Below, in pieces: positions 17,345 to 26,834 of a stretch of 64,000 bases of DNA (within the stretch, counting starts at the first letter, position 1; every line of letters starts with the position of its first letter). The notes beneath the pieces are model-generated. The model saw only the letters and a list, made by a program, of their open reading frames with translations, did not search any database and was not told the origin of the DNA. The position numbers were made by a program, and so were the translations under genes. The DNA lies in the NCBI RefSeq assembly GCF_000685215.1, contig NZ_ARYJ01000010.1, positions 1 to 64,000 on the forward strand, given 5' to 3'. This DNA is from Hyphomonas jannaschiana VP2 (lineage in GTDB: Bacteria; Pseudomonadota; Alphaproteobacteria; Caulobacterales; Hyphomonadaceae).

Positions 17345-17817
17345 TCGCCTCCGAGGTCCTCTTCGTCCTCCAGCGCGGCCTTCTCTATGAATTGAGCGAA
17401 GTCACTCGGATCACGGAAGTCCTTGTAGACACTGGCGAAGCGGACATAGCCGACAGGATCGACCATCTTTAATGCTTCCATCGCCAGCTCGCCGACATCG
17501 TTCGACGCCACTTCCGGCTCGCCGGCGCTTTCCAGCTTTCTGAGAATGCCCGAGACCATCTGATCGATCTGCTCGCGGTCGACCGGGCGCTTGCGCAGGG
17601 CAATCGTGATCGACCGGGCGAGACGATCCCGGTCAAACGGCACGCGCTTGCCATCGCGTTTGACGACTGTCACTTCGCGCAGCTGAACGCGCTCAAATGT
17701 CGTGAAGCGCGCGCCACAGCTTTCGCAGACCCTGCGACGGCGCACAGCGGTATCGTCTTCAGCCGAACGGCTGTCCTTCACCGATGTATTTTCAGACCCG
17801 CAGAAAGGACAACGCAA
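17341..17817 (-). CDS. nrdR: Transcriptional repressor NrdR
   Basis: ATP/dATP-sensing repressor of ribonucleotide reductase genes. The N-terminal zinc ribbon has C3-x2-C6 and C31-x2-C34 (CPFCG, CESCG); the ATP-cone follows ([20 protein letters not shown]). Length 158 aa is typical. It sits six bases after glyA, an arrangement common in this group, and overlaps ribD' by ATGA. Confidence 0.97.
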   Translation of the reverse strand: MRCPFCGSENTSVKDSRSAEDDTAVRRRRVCESCGARFTTFERVQLREVTVVKRDGKRVPFDRDRLARSITIALRKRPVDREQIDQMVSGILRKLESAGEPEVASNDVGELAMEALKMVDPVGYVRFASVYKDFRDPSDFAQFIEKAALEDEEDLGGE

Positions 17818-17823
17818 AGCTGA

Positions 17824-19131
17824 TCAGCCTCCAAGACCACCATAAATCGGGAACTGCGCCGTCAGCGCTTTGACTTCGTCGCGGATGCGTTCTTCCGTAG
17901 ACGTGCTTTCACCTGTCGCAACGGCATCGACAATCTCGCCGATCCAGTTACCGATCTGGGTGAACTCTTCTTCGCCAAAGCCGCGGGTCGTGCCAGCTGG
18001 CGAGCCGACACGGATACCGCTGGTGATTGTCGGCTTTTCCGGATCGAACGGCACGCCGTTCTTGTTGCAGGTGATGTAGGCGCGGCCGAGCGCGGCTTCT
18101 GCATCCTTGCCGGTCACCTTCTTCGGGCGTAGGTCGATCAGGGCGAGGTGCGTATCGGTGCCGCCCGACACAACATCCAGTCCGCTGGCTTTTGCCGCCG
18201 CTGCCATGGCGCGGGCATTCACGACCACCTGCTTCGCATATTCCTTGAAGGAAGGACGCAATGCTTCACCAAACGCCACGGCTTTTGCTGCGATAACATG
18301 CATCAGCGGGCCGCCCTGGATACCGGGGAAGATTGCCGAATTGATCTTTTTGGCGAGCTTCTCGTCATTGGTCAGGATCATGCCGCCGCGCGGGCCGCGA
18401 AGCGTCTTGTGCGTCGTCGTCGTTGCCACATCTGCATAATCGAGCGGATTGGGGTGAGCGCCACCAGCCACGAGGCCCGCAAAGTGCGCCATGTCGACCA
18501 TGAACACCGCACCGACTTCATCGGCGATCGCCCGGAACCGGGCAAAGTCGATCTCACGCGGATAAGCTGAGCCACCGGCGATGATCATCTGCGGACGGTG
18601 AGCCTTGGCCAGACGTTCGACCTGTTCGAAATCAATCCGGTCGTCTTCGCGGCGGACGCCATACTGAACAGCGTTGAACCATTTTCCAGACTGGTTCGGC
18701 GGCGCGCCATGGGTCAGGTGGCCACCGGCATCGAGGCTCATGCCGAGGATGGTATCACCCGGCTTCAGCACTGCCTGGAACACGCCCTGGTTTGCCTGGC
18801 TACCGGAGTTCGGCTGCACATTCGCAAACTGGCAATTGAACAGCTGCTTAGCGCGGTCGATGGCAAGGTTCTCGGCAATATCGACAAACTCGCAACCGCC
18901 ATAATAACGGCGCCCCGGATACCCCTCGGCATACTTGTTGGTGAGAACCGAGCCCTGCGCTTCCAGCACCGCCTTGGAAACAATGTTCTCGGACGCGATC
19001 AGCTCGACCTCGTGCTGCTGGCGTCCCTGTTCCTTGCCGATCGCCGCGAAGACTTCGGGATCGCTGGCTTCAAGACCGGTGGAAAAGAAACCGCTGGTAT
19101 CGAACCGTTGCGTCTGGGCGGTGTCTGCCAT
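17824..19131 (-). CDS. glyA: Serine hydroxymethyltransferase
   Basis: PLP enzyme converting serine and tetrahydrofolate to glycine and methylene-THF. The PLP lysine lies in [16 protein letters not shown]; the N-terminal [10 protein letters not shown] and [15 protein letters not shown] blocks are intact. The 435-aa form starting at 19131 is preceded by AGGAG; earlier Met codons have no ribosome site. It is the first gene of a seven-gene operon running to nusB. Confidence 0.97.
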   Translation of the reverse strand: MADTAQTQRFDTSGFFSTGLEASDPEVFAAIGKEQGRQQHEVELIASENIVSKAVLEAQGSVLTNKYAEGYPGRRYYGGCEFVDIAENLAIDRAKQLFNCQFANVQPNSGSQANQGVFQAVLKPGDTILGMSLDAGGHLTHGAPPNQSGKWFNAVQYGVRREDDRIDFEQVERLAKAHRPQMIIAGGSAYPREIDFARFRAIADEVGAVFMVDMAHFAGLVAGGAHPNPLDYADVATTTTHKTLRGPRGGMILTNDEKLAKKINSAIFPGIQGGPLMHVIAAKAVAFGEALRPSFKEYAKQVVVNARAMAAAAKASGLDVVSGGTDTHLALIDLRPKKVTGKDAEAALGRAYITCNKNGVPFDPEKPTITSGIRVGSPAGTTRGFGEEEFTQIGNWIGEIVDAVATGESTSTEERIRDEVKALTAQFPIYGGLGG

Positions 19132-19343
19132 GGGAATCTCCTGCTTTGGTGCGCTGTTTACGCTCAGAGACGCAGGCTCGCAACTGGACAATCCCGCATA
19201 GCTGACTGCAGATTTCCTCAAACTTGTCTGATCAAATGCCGGTAATCAGCCACTAATACTTATGTACTTCTGGCGTTATTTCCCGCTTCATGAGAATATG
19301 ACTTCAATTACCGTAGCATTATGAAAATAACGGTGGTGGCAAG

Positions 19344-19745
19344 ATGGGTGAACCGAAACAGGTTGACGTGCTGGGCATGACGACAGGCATCGTCTCGTCC
19401 TTCGTTTCAAACAACACAGTTCCAGCGTCGGACCTGCCTCAGCTGATCCGGTCGGTGCATGACGCCATTTCTACGCTCTCCGAAGGAGAATCTGCGAGTG
19501 ATGAAACCCTGTCGCCGGCTGTGCCCGTGTCGCAATCCATCACACCGGACTTCCTGATCTGCCTGGAAGACGGACGGAAACTGAAAATGCTCCGCCGATA
19601 CCTGCGGTCGCGCTATTCCATGACGCCGGAAGAGTATCGGGAACGCTGGAACCTGCCGGCCGATTATCCGATGGTCGCGCCGAACTATGCCAAGCTGCGC
19701 TCGAAGCACGCCAAGAACATCGGCCTGGGCAAGAAAAAGAAATAG
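19344..19745 (+). CDS. MucR/Ros-family regulator lacking most zinc ligands
   Basis: A 133-residue regulator of the Ros/MucR family, which in alphaproteobacteria silences AT-rich or horizontally acquired genes and, in Caulobacter, affects cell-cycle genes. The N-terminal oligomerisation region (IVSSFVSNNTVPASDLPQLI) and the C-terminal RYSMTPEEYRERWNLPADYPMVAP block are classic. In the zinc-finger position only Cys73 remains; the other ligands read Asp76, Tyr86 and Arg90. Zinc-free members of this family are known. The protein ends in four lysines, whose codons also form the T-tract of the hemA terminator on the other strand. Confidence 0.9.
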   Translation: MGEPKQVDVLGMTTGIVSSFVSNNTVPASDLPQLIRSVHDAISTLSEGESASDETLSPAVPVSQSITPDFLICLEDGRKLKMLRRYLRSRYSMTPEEYRERWNLPADYPMVAPNYAKLRSKHAKNIGLGKKKK

Positions 19746-19764
19746 GCGCCCGAAGGCGCCTATT
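19731..19764 (-). terminator. hemA terminator with UUCG tetraloop
   Basis: On the minus strand AATAGGCGCC (19764-19755), loop TTCG, GGCGCCTATT (19750-19741) form a perfect 10-bp stem closed by C-UUCG-G, an extra-stable tetraloop. A T-rich tract (TCTTTTTCTT, 19740-19731) follows. It ends the hemA transcript. The T-tract lies within the convergent regulator's coding end, and the stem covers that gene's stop codon. Confidence 0.8.
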
Positions 19765-19793
19765 CGCAATTATCCGAGTTTTGCAGCGCCAGA

Positions 19794-21011
19794 TCAGGCA
19801 GCCTTGTCGAGACCCAGCTGTTTCCACACAGCCAGAATGGCTTCGACCAGTTCATCCATCATCATGGCATCGTGCACCGGGCTTGGTGTGAAGCGCAGAC
19901 GCTCCGTGCCGCGCGGCACCGTCGGGTAGTTGATCGGCTGCACATAGATGCCGAAATCGAACAACAGCGTGTCGGAAAGGGCCTTGCAGCGCTCCGGGTC
20001 GCCGACCAGCAGTGGCACGATGTGCGAAGGCGATTCCATGACCGGCAGGCCGGCATCCCGGAACTTCTGCTTCAGTTCCGCTGCTTTCGCCTGATGAATG
20101 GCGCGCAGCTTGCGGCCTTCATCGGTACGCAGTTTCTGGATGCTGGCCAGTGCGCCAGCCGCCATCACAGGACATGTCGATGTACTGAAGATGAAACCGG
20201 ACGCCATGGAACGGATGGCATCGATAACAGTCGCCTTGGACGCAATATAGCCGCCCATCACGCCGAATGCCTTGCCGAGCGTCCCCTCGATAATGTCGAT
20301 CCGGTCTGCGAGACCGAGCATCTGGGCCACACCGGCCCCTTCATGTCCGTACATGCCGACCGCATGCACCTCGTCCAGATAGGTCAGCGCATTGAACTCG
20401 TCAGCGAGATTACAGATCTCTTCCATACGGCCAAAATCGCCGTCCATGGAATAGACGCTTTCGAAAGCGATGACTTTCGGACGATCCGGATCGTCATTTT
20501 CAAGCAGCGACCGCAGATGGTCCACATCATTGTGACGGAACACCCGGTAGTCTGCACCAGACCGGCGGATCCCTTCGATCATGGACGCATGATTGAGCTG
20601 ATCGGAATAGATGATCAGGTCTTTCATGATCTTGCCGAGCGTCGACAGCGTCGCGTCATTGGAGACGTAGCCGGATGTGAACAGAAGCGCTGCTTCCTTT
20701 TCATGGAGGTCGGCCAGTTCGCGCTCAAGCTCGACGTGATACCGCGTCGTGCCTGAAATGTTGCGCGTACCGCCTGATCCGGCACCGAAGCTGTCGATCG
20801 CCTCATGCATGGAGTTGATGACATCGTCATCCTGCCCCATGCCGAGATAGTCGTTGGAACACCAGATCGTCACTTCACGCTCGCCATCTTCAAAGCGCGC
20901 CGTGGCTTTCGGGAAGCGCCCCTTGTGGCGCTGAAGGTCGATAAAGACCCTGTAGCGTCCCTCAGAATGGATGTTGCCGAGGGCGTCTTCAAAGGCCTTC
21001 AGGTGTTTCAT
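19794..21011 (-). CDS. hemA: 5-aminolevulinate synthase
   Basis: PLP enzyme condensing glycine and succinyl-CoA, the first step of tetrapyrrole synthesis by the C4 route used in Alphaproteobacteria. The alpha-oxoamine synthase core is complete: [33 protein letters not shown], and the PLP lysine in [12 protein letters not shown]. The start at 21011 gives 405 aa with GAGGGAT upstream; an ATG 15 bp earlier has no ribosome site. Confidence 0.96.
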   Translation of the reverse strand: MKHLKAFEDALGNIHSEGRYRVFIDLQRHKGRFPKATARFEDGEREVTIWCSNDYLGMGQDDDVINSMHEAIDSFGAGSGGTRNISGTTRYHVELERELADLHEKEAALLFTSGYVSNDATLSTLGKIMKDLIIYSDQLNHASMIEGIRRSGADYRVFRHNDVDHLRSLLENDDPDRPKVIAFESVYSMDGDFGRMEEICNLADEFNALTYLDEVHAVGMYGHEGAGVAQMLGLADRIDIIEGTLGKAFGVMGGYIASKATVIDAIRSMASGFIFSTSTCPVMAAGALASIQKLRTDEGRKLRAIHQAKAAELKQKFRDAGLPVMESPSHIVPLLVGDPERCKALSDTLLFDFGIYVQPINYPTVPRGTERLRFTPSPVHDAMMMDELVEAILAVWKQLGLDKAA

Positions 21012-21116
21012 CTGCTTATCCCTCATAAGCTTTGGGAATTCTACTTAGTAGGTTCCGACACGACATTTAATGGGCTGATAGCCCTTTCGCCGCTTTTGTC
21101 GCATCCGGGACACTAC

Positions 21117-21908
21117 TTAGGCGTCGTAACCGGGATATTCGCGATCCAGTTTCCGCAGGAGGGCCGGCCACACGAGCTTTTCGGTCAGCATGGACATACC
21201 ATTGCTGTTTTCGGTCATGCCGCCCTGGCCTGCCACCTTGTCCTGGAGGCCGTCATCGCACTCCAGCACGCCGTCACGGCCTGCGGTCAGCGCCATGATC
21301 TGCATCTTGCAGGCACGCTCGAGGAAAAACATCCGCGTGAACGTGATGGCCGCAGTCTCGCCGCAGGTCAGCGTCCCGTGGTTGCGCAGGATCATGGAGT
21401 GCTTTTTGGGGCCGAGGTCAGCAACGAGTCGCTCACGCTCATCAAGGTCGAGCGCGATGCCTTCATAGTCATGGTAGGCCACGTCTTCGCGGACAGCCAG
21501 CGCCGTCTGGCTAATGGGCAGCAGGCCTTCCTTCTGGGCCGAAACGGCAACGCCTTGGTCGGTATGCACGTGCATGACGACTTTTGCGTCGTCGCGGGCA
21601 GCATGAACCGCCGAATGGATCGTGAAGCCCGCCGGATTGATCATGGAATCAGTTTCCTGGACGACATTCCCGTCCAGATCGACCTTGACCAGCGAGGACG
21701 CGGTGATCTCTTCGAAGAAGTACCCATAAGGGTTGATCAGGAAGTGATGATCCGGCCCCGGCACGCGGTGGGAGATGTGGGTGAAGATCATGTCGTCCCA
21801 GCCATACATGGCCGTGAGGCGGTAGAGGGCCGCAAGATCTACGCGCGCCTGCCACTCTTCCGCGCTTACTGAGCTGCGAATATCGACCTTCTGATTGCCG
21901 TCGGCCAT
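21117..21908 (-). CDS. Class II aldolase/adducin family protein
   Basis: A 263-residue zinc-dependent class II aldolase/adducin-fold protein. Metal-binding histidines are visible in HVHTDQG and in the RNHGTL segment. Bacterial members include fuculose- and ribulose-phosphate aldolases, but many, like this one with FTHISHRVPGPDHHFLINPYG near the N-terminus, are adducin-like proteins of unknown substrate. It lies upstream of hemA on the same strand with a 105-bp gap, so it is probably a separate unit. Confidence 0.88.
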   Translation of the reverse strand: MADGNQKVDIRSSVSAEEWQARVDLAALYRLTAMYGWDDMIFTHISHRVPGPDHHFLINPYGYFFEEITASSLVKVDLDGNVVQETDSMINPAGFTIHSAVHAARDDAKVVMHVHTDQGVAVSAQKEGLLPISQTALAVREDVAYHDYEGIALDLDERERLVADLGPKKHSMILRNHGTLTCGETAAITFTRMFFLERACKMQIMALTAGRDGVLECDDGLQDKVAGQGGMTENSNGMSMLTEKLVWPALLRKLDREYPGYDA

Positions 21909-22046
21909 GTCTCTGTCTCCCTTTGTTCTGCGCCGGCAACTTATCCCAAAAGACCGGGCTTCGCCACTCCAAAGCTGACGCCTCCGTCACGCTTGGCAAA
22001 TGACTTGCAATCACACGCCTTGACGCCGTAGCGGAACCGCAACCAC

Positions 22047-22823
22047 ATGGGCCCGATGAGTTCACTCCGTTTCGCCTTTTTCGCCTCCAAGCGTCCTGAA
22101 GCACAGGCCGCCCTGCCCACGCTCGTCCAGCGCTATGGCCAGCACAGCGAAGCGGATGCCGATGTGGTTGTCGCTTTGGGAGGCGATGGCGCCATGCTGG
22201 ATTCCCTGCGCCGGCGTTTTGGCGATTCCAAGCCGGTTTACGGCATGAACCGCGGCACTGTCGGCTTCCTGATGAACGAATACCGGGAAGACGACCTGGT
22301 GGAGCGCGTCAACGCGGCCGAGCGAGCCCAGCTTATCCCGCTCAGCATGTCAGCAACTGATATTCACGGACGGGAGCATACGGCGCTCGCGATCAACGAA
22401 GTTTCTCTCTTCCGTGAAACGGCCCAGACAGCCCGCCTGCGCATCACGGTAGATGGCAAGGTCCGCATGGAAGAACTCTCCTGTGATGGCGTCATGGTCG
22501 CGACGCCTGCTGGATCCACAGCCTATAATTTGTCCGCTCATGGCCCGATCCTGCCGATTGGCGCGAACCTCCTGGCGCTGACACCTGTCAGCGCCTTCCG
22601 TCCCCGCCGGTGGCGCGGGGCGCTCCTGCGTCACGACGCAAAAGTCACAATAGACGTGATCGCGCCAGACCGCCGGCCGGTCGCCGCCGCGGCCGACAAT
22701 CAGGAGGTGCGTGACATCGCAACCGTGAAAGTCGAGGCTGATCGCAGCAAACGGCTGACCATGCTGTTCGACCCCGGGCACGCCCTTGACGAGCGTATCC
22801 TCCGGGAGCAGTTCGGCTTCTGA
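22047..22823 (+). CDS. nadK: NAD kinase
   Basis: Phosphorylates NAD to NADP. The GGDGAML loop (in VVALGGDGAMLDSLRRRF), YGMNRGTVGFLMN, AINEVSLFRET and the glycine-rich DGVMVATPAGSTAYNLSAHGP block are all conserved. Length 258 aa matches alphaproteobacterial NadK. A Met three codons downstream (22056) is an equally possible start; no strong ribosome site is seen. Confidence 0.95.
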   Translation: MGPMSSLRFAFFASKRPEAQAALPTLVQRYGQHSEADADVVVALGGDGAMLDSLRRRFGDSKPVYGMNRGTVGFLMNEYREDDLVERVNAAERAQLIPLSMSATDIHGREHTALAINEVSLFRETAQTARLRITVDGKVRMEELSCDGVMVATPAGSTAYNLSAHGPILPIGANLLALTPVSAFRPRRWRGALLRHDAKVTIDVIAPDRRPVAAAADNQEVRDIATVKVEADRSKRLTMLFDPGHALDERILREQFGF

Positions 22824-22878
22824 TTTCCTAGGATATTTTTAAGGCTTGGACAGTTTATTGGGCGCTCAGGAGTACCCG

Positions 22879-23451
22879 ATGTTCAAGAATCTGCTGACCG
22901 CCCTGCCATCCCGCCGAAAACCGGCGAATATCAATACCACGGAAGTCTCCATCGACATCAGCCGTGTTATTAAGCCCGCAGAGCCGGTTGAAGCGCCCCG
23001 GACAGCCCAGTCCGCTATCATGGCCAACGAGCCTGGACCAGCTGACACCGACCTTCTGGGCGGCCTGGCAGAAGATGCTGTCGATTCGCTGTCAGGACAG
23101 TTCGAAGCCTGGATGCGCGGCGACCTGGACGAACTGGTCCGCACCTGGAGCCTTGCACGCGAACCGGATGCAACAGCCGAAGATTACCGCGCCGTCTTCA
23201 CGGCAGCTCACAATATCAAGGGGGCGGCGAACTCTTATGGCTATCCGGCAATTGCCCGCCTTTGCGGGTCACTGAGCCGCCTGCTCTCCGAAACGCGTCC
23301 GGGAGAAAACGCCGCCCTGATTAATCTGCATGTTGAGGCGTGCCGCGCCGCGTTCAATTCCATCGGCCAGGGCAGCGATGGCCAGTCCATCGCCGATGCC
23401 GTCTGCGAAGCACTTGAAGAACGCGTCGCGCTCAAAGTGGCAAACCGCTGA
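22879..23451 (+). CDS. Hpt-domain phosphotransfer protein
   Basis: A 190-residue protein with a variable ~65-residue N-terminus and a C-terminal histidine phosphotransfer domain. The phosphorylatable His111 lies in FTAAHNIKGAANSYGYP, the standard Hpt motif, inside a four-helix segment (about 70-185). It likely relays phosphate between a hybrid histidine kinase and a response regulator; no partner gene is adjacent. The start at 22879 has CAGGAG eight bases upstream. It ends two bases from the convergent phaZ. Confidence 0.85.
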   Translation: MFKNLLTALPSRRKPANINTTEVSIDISRVIKPAEPVEAPRTAQSAIMANEPGPADTDLLGGLAEDAVDSLSGQFEAWMRGDLDELVRTWSLAREPDATAEDYRAVFTAAHNIKGAANSYGYPAIARLCGSLSRLLSETRPGENAALINLHVEACRAAFNSIGQGSDGQSIADAVCEALEERVALKVANR

Positions 23452-23453
23452 GA

Positions 23454-24284
23454 TCAGGCCGCTGCGGCCACTTCATCAGATAAGTTCAGGAACTCCCGGA
23501 TAATCTCCGCCGTTTCCTCTGCACGGGTCACGAGGAAGAGATGTCCGCCGCCTTCGACAATGTGAAGGCGTGAATTGGGCAGCCCCATTCGCAGGATATG
23601 TCCATTCGCGACAGGTACGATTGTATCTTCATCCCCCATGATCACCAGCGATGGCATTTTCAGGAAACGGATGAAGGGCAAGCTTGACCAGCCGATAAAG
23701 GCAAGCAGCTGGTAGAGATAGCCGCGCGGATCCGGCGGCAGCAGACTGTCTATGTGACGTCCGACCTCTCCATCCACAGCGTCGCCATAAAGCGTGCTGA
23801 AGCTTTCCCGCATGAAATCAGGATCGGTGTACCGGCGCGCATCGACCATTTTGGACAAGGACTTCGGACGCCCCGGGATCATCGTCATGCCCGCCGTCGT
23901 GGCGCACAGGATCAGCTTGCCGACGCGATTGCGGTATTGAAAAGCGAACTGCTGTGCCAGCGCCCCGCCCCATGAGACTCCCATCACATCGACGGCATCA
24001 ATCTGGAATTGGTCCAGCAGCTTACGCGCCCATCGTGCCAGCATCCAGGGCCGATAGGGCCATTGCGTCACCGGGCTCTTGCCAACCCCCGGAACATCGA
24101 AAGTAATGATGTCGCGCTCCGGGAACATGTCGCCGAGACCCTGGGTCAGTTCCAGATTGGCGCCAATGCCATTGAAAAAAAGCAGTGGCAGGTTGCCGCC
24201 CGGCTGCTTAGCCGACCAGAACGCCGTACGAAGCTGGATGCCATCCACATCCTGCATGGTAATCTGTGGGCGTTGTTCAGGCAT
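23454..24284 (-). CDS. phaZ: Intracellular medium-chain PHA depolymerase
   Basis: A 276-residue alpha/beta hydrolase closely matching Pseudomonas-type PhaZ, which mobilises medium-chain-length polyhydroxyalkanoate granules. Shared features are LLFFNGIGANLEL, FDVPGVGKS, the nucleophile elbow GVSWGGALAQQFA (Ser104), and the C-terminal GGGHLFLVTRAEE with the catalytic His. The ATG at 24284 has GGAAGG upstream; a GTG 15 bp earlier is weaker. It lies 30 bp after phaC, as in Pseudomonas. Confidence 0.9.
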   Translation of the reverse strand: MPEQRPQITMQDVDGIQLRTAFWSAKQPGGNLPLLFFNGIGANLELTQGLGDMFPERDIITFDVPGVGKSPVTQWPYRPWMLARWARKLLDQFQIDAVDVMGVSWGGALAQQFAFQYRNRVGKLILCATTAGMTMIPGRPKSLSKMVDARRYTDPDFMRESFSTLYGDAVDGEVGRHIDSLLPPDPRGYLYQLLAFIGWSSLPFIRFLKMPSLVIMGDEDTIVPVANGHILRMGLPNSRLHIVEGGGHLFLVTRAEETAEIIREFLNLSDEVAAAA

Positions 24285-24314
24285 GCTGCCACCTTCCACT
24301 GTTTGACGACTGGC

Positions 24315-26003
24315 CTATTCGTCGAAGACGTATCGGCCAGGCGCAGGATAAAGAGGCTGGAATGCATCGCTTCCGCAAGCTTTAGGTGCAGTTTTCAGTG
24401 TACCTGACCGCGCCTTCAGCCACTCGCCCCAGATGGGCCACCAACTACCTGCTTCTTCGGTCGCGCCTGCAGCCCATTCATCCGCCGTCGGTGCGATTTC
24501 CGGATTCCGGAACATTTTCGCCTTTGGATTTCCGGGCGGATTAAGGAGCGACTGAATGTGCCCGCTGGAGGACAGAATGAACTCGACATTGTCCGACCCC
24601 AGCAAGCCGGCTGTACGGTAGCAAGCCTTCCAGGGCGTGATATGGTCTGTTAGCCCCGCCACGATAAAGGCATCGGACTTCACCTTGGACATGTCCAGCA
24701 TATGCCCGGCCACTTCATACTCGCCCGGATGATCGAAGGGCTGGTCCAGCCCCATGTCCAGATAATCCGAATGGAGCTGAGCCGGGAGGTTTGTGGAATC
24801 GTTGTTCCAGTAAAGAACATCGAACGGTGCCGGATCCTCACCCATCAGGTAATTATTGACGACATAATTCCAGATCAGGTCGTTCGGTCGCATCCAGGCA
24901 AACATGCGCGCAAGATCGTCGCCTTTCAGGATACCTTTCTTCTTTGAGTAGGCCCGGGCGATTTCGAGACTGCCGTCAGAGACGATCTGGCCCAGCTCGC
25001 TGTCTTCCTTCTGAGGATTCAGTACACAGACCATGAAGGTGATGGAGTTAATCCGATCGTCTCCTGCTGCGGCAAGCAAGCTGGCGAGGGTCGCCGTCGT
25101 GATGCCGCCGGAACAGGCGCCGGATACGTTGATCTTCTTCGACTTCGTGACCTTACGAACGACTTCGCTGGCCTGGATCAGACTGTCGATATATTCCTGC
25201 ATGCCCCAGTTGCGGTGCTCGCGCTTCGGATTGCGCCAGGACACGACAAAGGTCTGCTGCTCCATGGCGAGCAGGAACTGCACCATCGACGTCATGGGCG
25301 ACAGGTCCATGGCGTAGAACTTGTTGATCTGTGGGGGGATGATCAGGATGGGGGTGCGGTGCACCTTGTCGGTTTTTGGGGCATACTGGATCAGTTCCAG
25401 CATCTCGTTCTTCCAGATGACCTGCCCTTCTGTGATTGCGAGGTTCTTCCCGACCTTGAAAGGCCGCTTGTCGACCTGGCTCGGCATGCCGCCATTTTTC
25501 GTCAGGTCGGTGTATGCGTTTTTCAATCCCTTGAGCAGCGAAAGGCCACCGGAATCCACCACGCGCTTGGTTGCCGCCGGGTTTCCGATCAACGTGTTCG
25601 TAGGCGCCAGCGCATCGGTGATCATACCCATAACGAACTTGGCGCGCGCATGCTCCAGTTCGCTCATTTTCAGATCAGAGACCCAATCGTTGAGGTGTTC
25701 CTGCGTCGCTAGATAGGCCTGCATGCCGCGCCGGTAGAACGGATTGTGCTCCCAGGCCGGGTCGCGGAAGCGACGGTCTTTCGGATCAGCCTTCCGCTGG
25801 GACTTACCCATTAGAATGTTGGCGTTTTCCTTCGCGATCCTGGATGCGGATTTCGCAGTGGTCACGGGGTTCGTCATGGTCGAACGCAGCATCATCGCCA
25901 CAGCCCCGACCAGTTCCTCCCGATTGATCCCGCCCATCAGCGGGTTCAGCGCCAGCGTGGTTTCGGCCGCACTTCTGGCGATTTCATCCTTCGGCGTCGT
26001 CAT
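24315..26003 (-). CDS. phaC: Class II poly(3-hydroxyalkanoate) synthase
   Basis: Polymerises 3-hydroxyacyl-CoA into medium-chain PHA at the granule surface. The lipase-like box SGACSGGITTA holds Cys297; Asp453 (in GLTDHITPW) and His482 (in SSSGHIQSLLNPPGNPKA) complete the triad. The C-terminus (SWWPIWGEWLKARSG) and PPQINKFYAMDLSP match Pseudomonas PhaC1, marking class II rather than the class I enzyme usual in this bacterial class. Length 562 aa. The start at 26003 follows GGGAGG. It is divergent from phaD. Confidence 0.95.
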   Translation of the reverse strand: MTTPKDEIARSAAETTLALNPLMGGINREELVGAVAMMLRSTMTNPVTTAKSASRIAKENANILMGKSQRKADPKDRRFRDPAWEHNPFYRRGMQAYLATQEHLNDWVSDLKMSELEHARAKFVMGMITDALAPTNTLIGNPAATKRVVDSGGLSLLKGLKNAYTDLTKNGGMPSQVDKRPFKVGKNLAITEGQVIWKNEMLELIQYAPKTDKVHRTPILIIPPQINKFYAMDLSPMTSMVQFLLAMEQQTFVVSWRNPKREHRNWGMQEYIDSLIQASEVVRKVTKSKKINVSGACSGGITTATLASLLAAAGDDRINSITFMVCVLNPQKEDSELGQIVSDGSLEIARAYSKKKGILKGDDLARMFAWMRPNDLIWNYVVNNYLMGEDPAPFDVLYWNNDSTNLPAQLHSDYLDMGLDQPFDHPGEYEVAGHMLDMSKVKSDAFIVAGLTDHITPWKACYRTAGLLGSDNVEFILSSSGHIQSLLNPPGNPKAKMFRNPEIAPTADEWAAGATEEAGSWWPIWGEWLKARSGTLKTAPKACGSDAFQPLYPAPGRYVFDE

Positions 26004-26068
26004 ATGTCCCTCCCGGAGACCGCCAGAGGACAGGTATTCGGTGTCCACCAGCATTGTTTATCTTTTTT

Positions 26069-26089
26069 CTCTTTCACTTCCGGAAAGAG
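26069..26089. promoter_or_regulatory. Candidate TetR (PhaD) operator
   Basis: Perfect 7-bp inverted repeat CTCTTTC-N7-GAAAGAG in the 156-bp region between divergent phaC and phaD. A smaller palindrome CTTTGAAAG follows at 26101-26109. Position and symmetry suit a TetR-family dimer site controlling both directions; the binding is inferred. Confidence 0.4.
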
Positions 26090-26159
26090 TTACTTGTAAA
26101 CTTTGAAAGAAAATTCGTTCCATAGTCAGAATTGCGTGTCAAACTCTACCATATTGCCC

Positions 26160-26792
26160 ATGAAGACACGCGACCGCATCCTTCACGTCAGCCTGCTACT
26201 CTTCAACGAAGAAGGGGAAGCACAGCAGACGGCTGTCGACATCTCGAATGCCCTGGGCATCAGCCCGGGCAATCTGTATTACCATTTCAAGGGCAAGGAC
26301 GCGATTATCCGGGGCCTGTTCGACAGTTTCGAAGAAGAAATGCGGATCATCCTGCGCGGCTCCCGCGGACGGGTCACGTCGATCGAGGACAATTGGGTCT
26401 ATCTCTACATCATCCTCGAAGAGATTTACGATTTCCGCTTCTTCTACCGGAACCTCGGTGTCCTCCTTGACCGTTATCCGGACCTTGCAAACCGGTTCCG
26501 CTCCCTGGTCGCAGAACAACGGACAACCATCCACAACGTGCTGGACGATCTGCGTGATGCCGAAGCGCTCTCCATCGATCCGCGCCTCATGGAAGTGCTG
26601 ACCGACCAGATGATGATGACCCTCACCTTCTGGCTGGAAGCCGACAGCATGAACCGGAACAATCTGGACGGCGCTGCCCTGATCCACAAAACCGTGTTCC
26701 AGGTGATGTGCCTGATCGTGCCTTATATGGGCGAGAACGGGATGGATGCCCTCTCCCGCATGATCGCTCACTACGAAGCAAGCAGGACATAG
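26160..26792 (+). CDS. phaD: PhaD-type TetR-family regulator of PHA genes
   Basis: A 210-residue TetR protein. The N-terminus MKTRDRILHVSLLLFNEEGE and the helix-turn-helix region SNALGISPGNLYYHFKGKDA closely resemble PhaD of Pseudomonas, which activates the pha genes in response to acyl-CoA-type ligands. The start at 26160 was chosen by that match; an in-frame ATG 57 bp upstream gives a non-homologous extension. It is divergent from phaC and convergent with the phasin gene. Confidence 0.88.
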   Translation: MKTRDRILHVSLLLFNEEGEAQQTAVDISNALGISPGNLYYHFKGKDAIIRGLFDSFEEEMRIILRGSRGRVTSIEDNWVYLYIILEEIYDFRFFYRNLGVLLDRYPDLANRFRSLVAEQRTTIHNVLDDLRDAEALSIDPRLMEVLTDQMMMTLTFWLEADSMNRNNLDGAALIHKTVFQVMCLIVPYMGENGMDALSRMIAHYEASRT

Positions 26793-26793
26793 C

Positions 26794-26820
26794 GGCGGGC
26801 AGCCTTTCCAGCCGCCCGCC
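26794..26820. terminator. Convergent-gene hairpin (weak terminator candidate)
   Basis: GGCGGGC (26794-26800) and GCCCGCC (26814-26820) form a 7-bp GC-rich stem with a 13-nt loop in the 42-bp gap between the stops of phaD and the phasin gene. No T-run follows, so it may be rho-assisted or simply a barrier. Confidence 0.35.
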
Positions 26821-26834
26821 TGCTTCTGACCATC

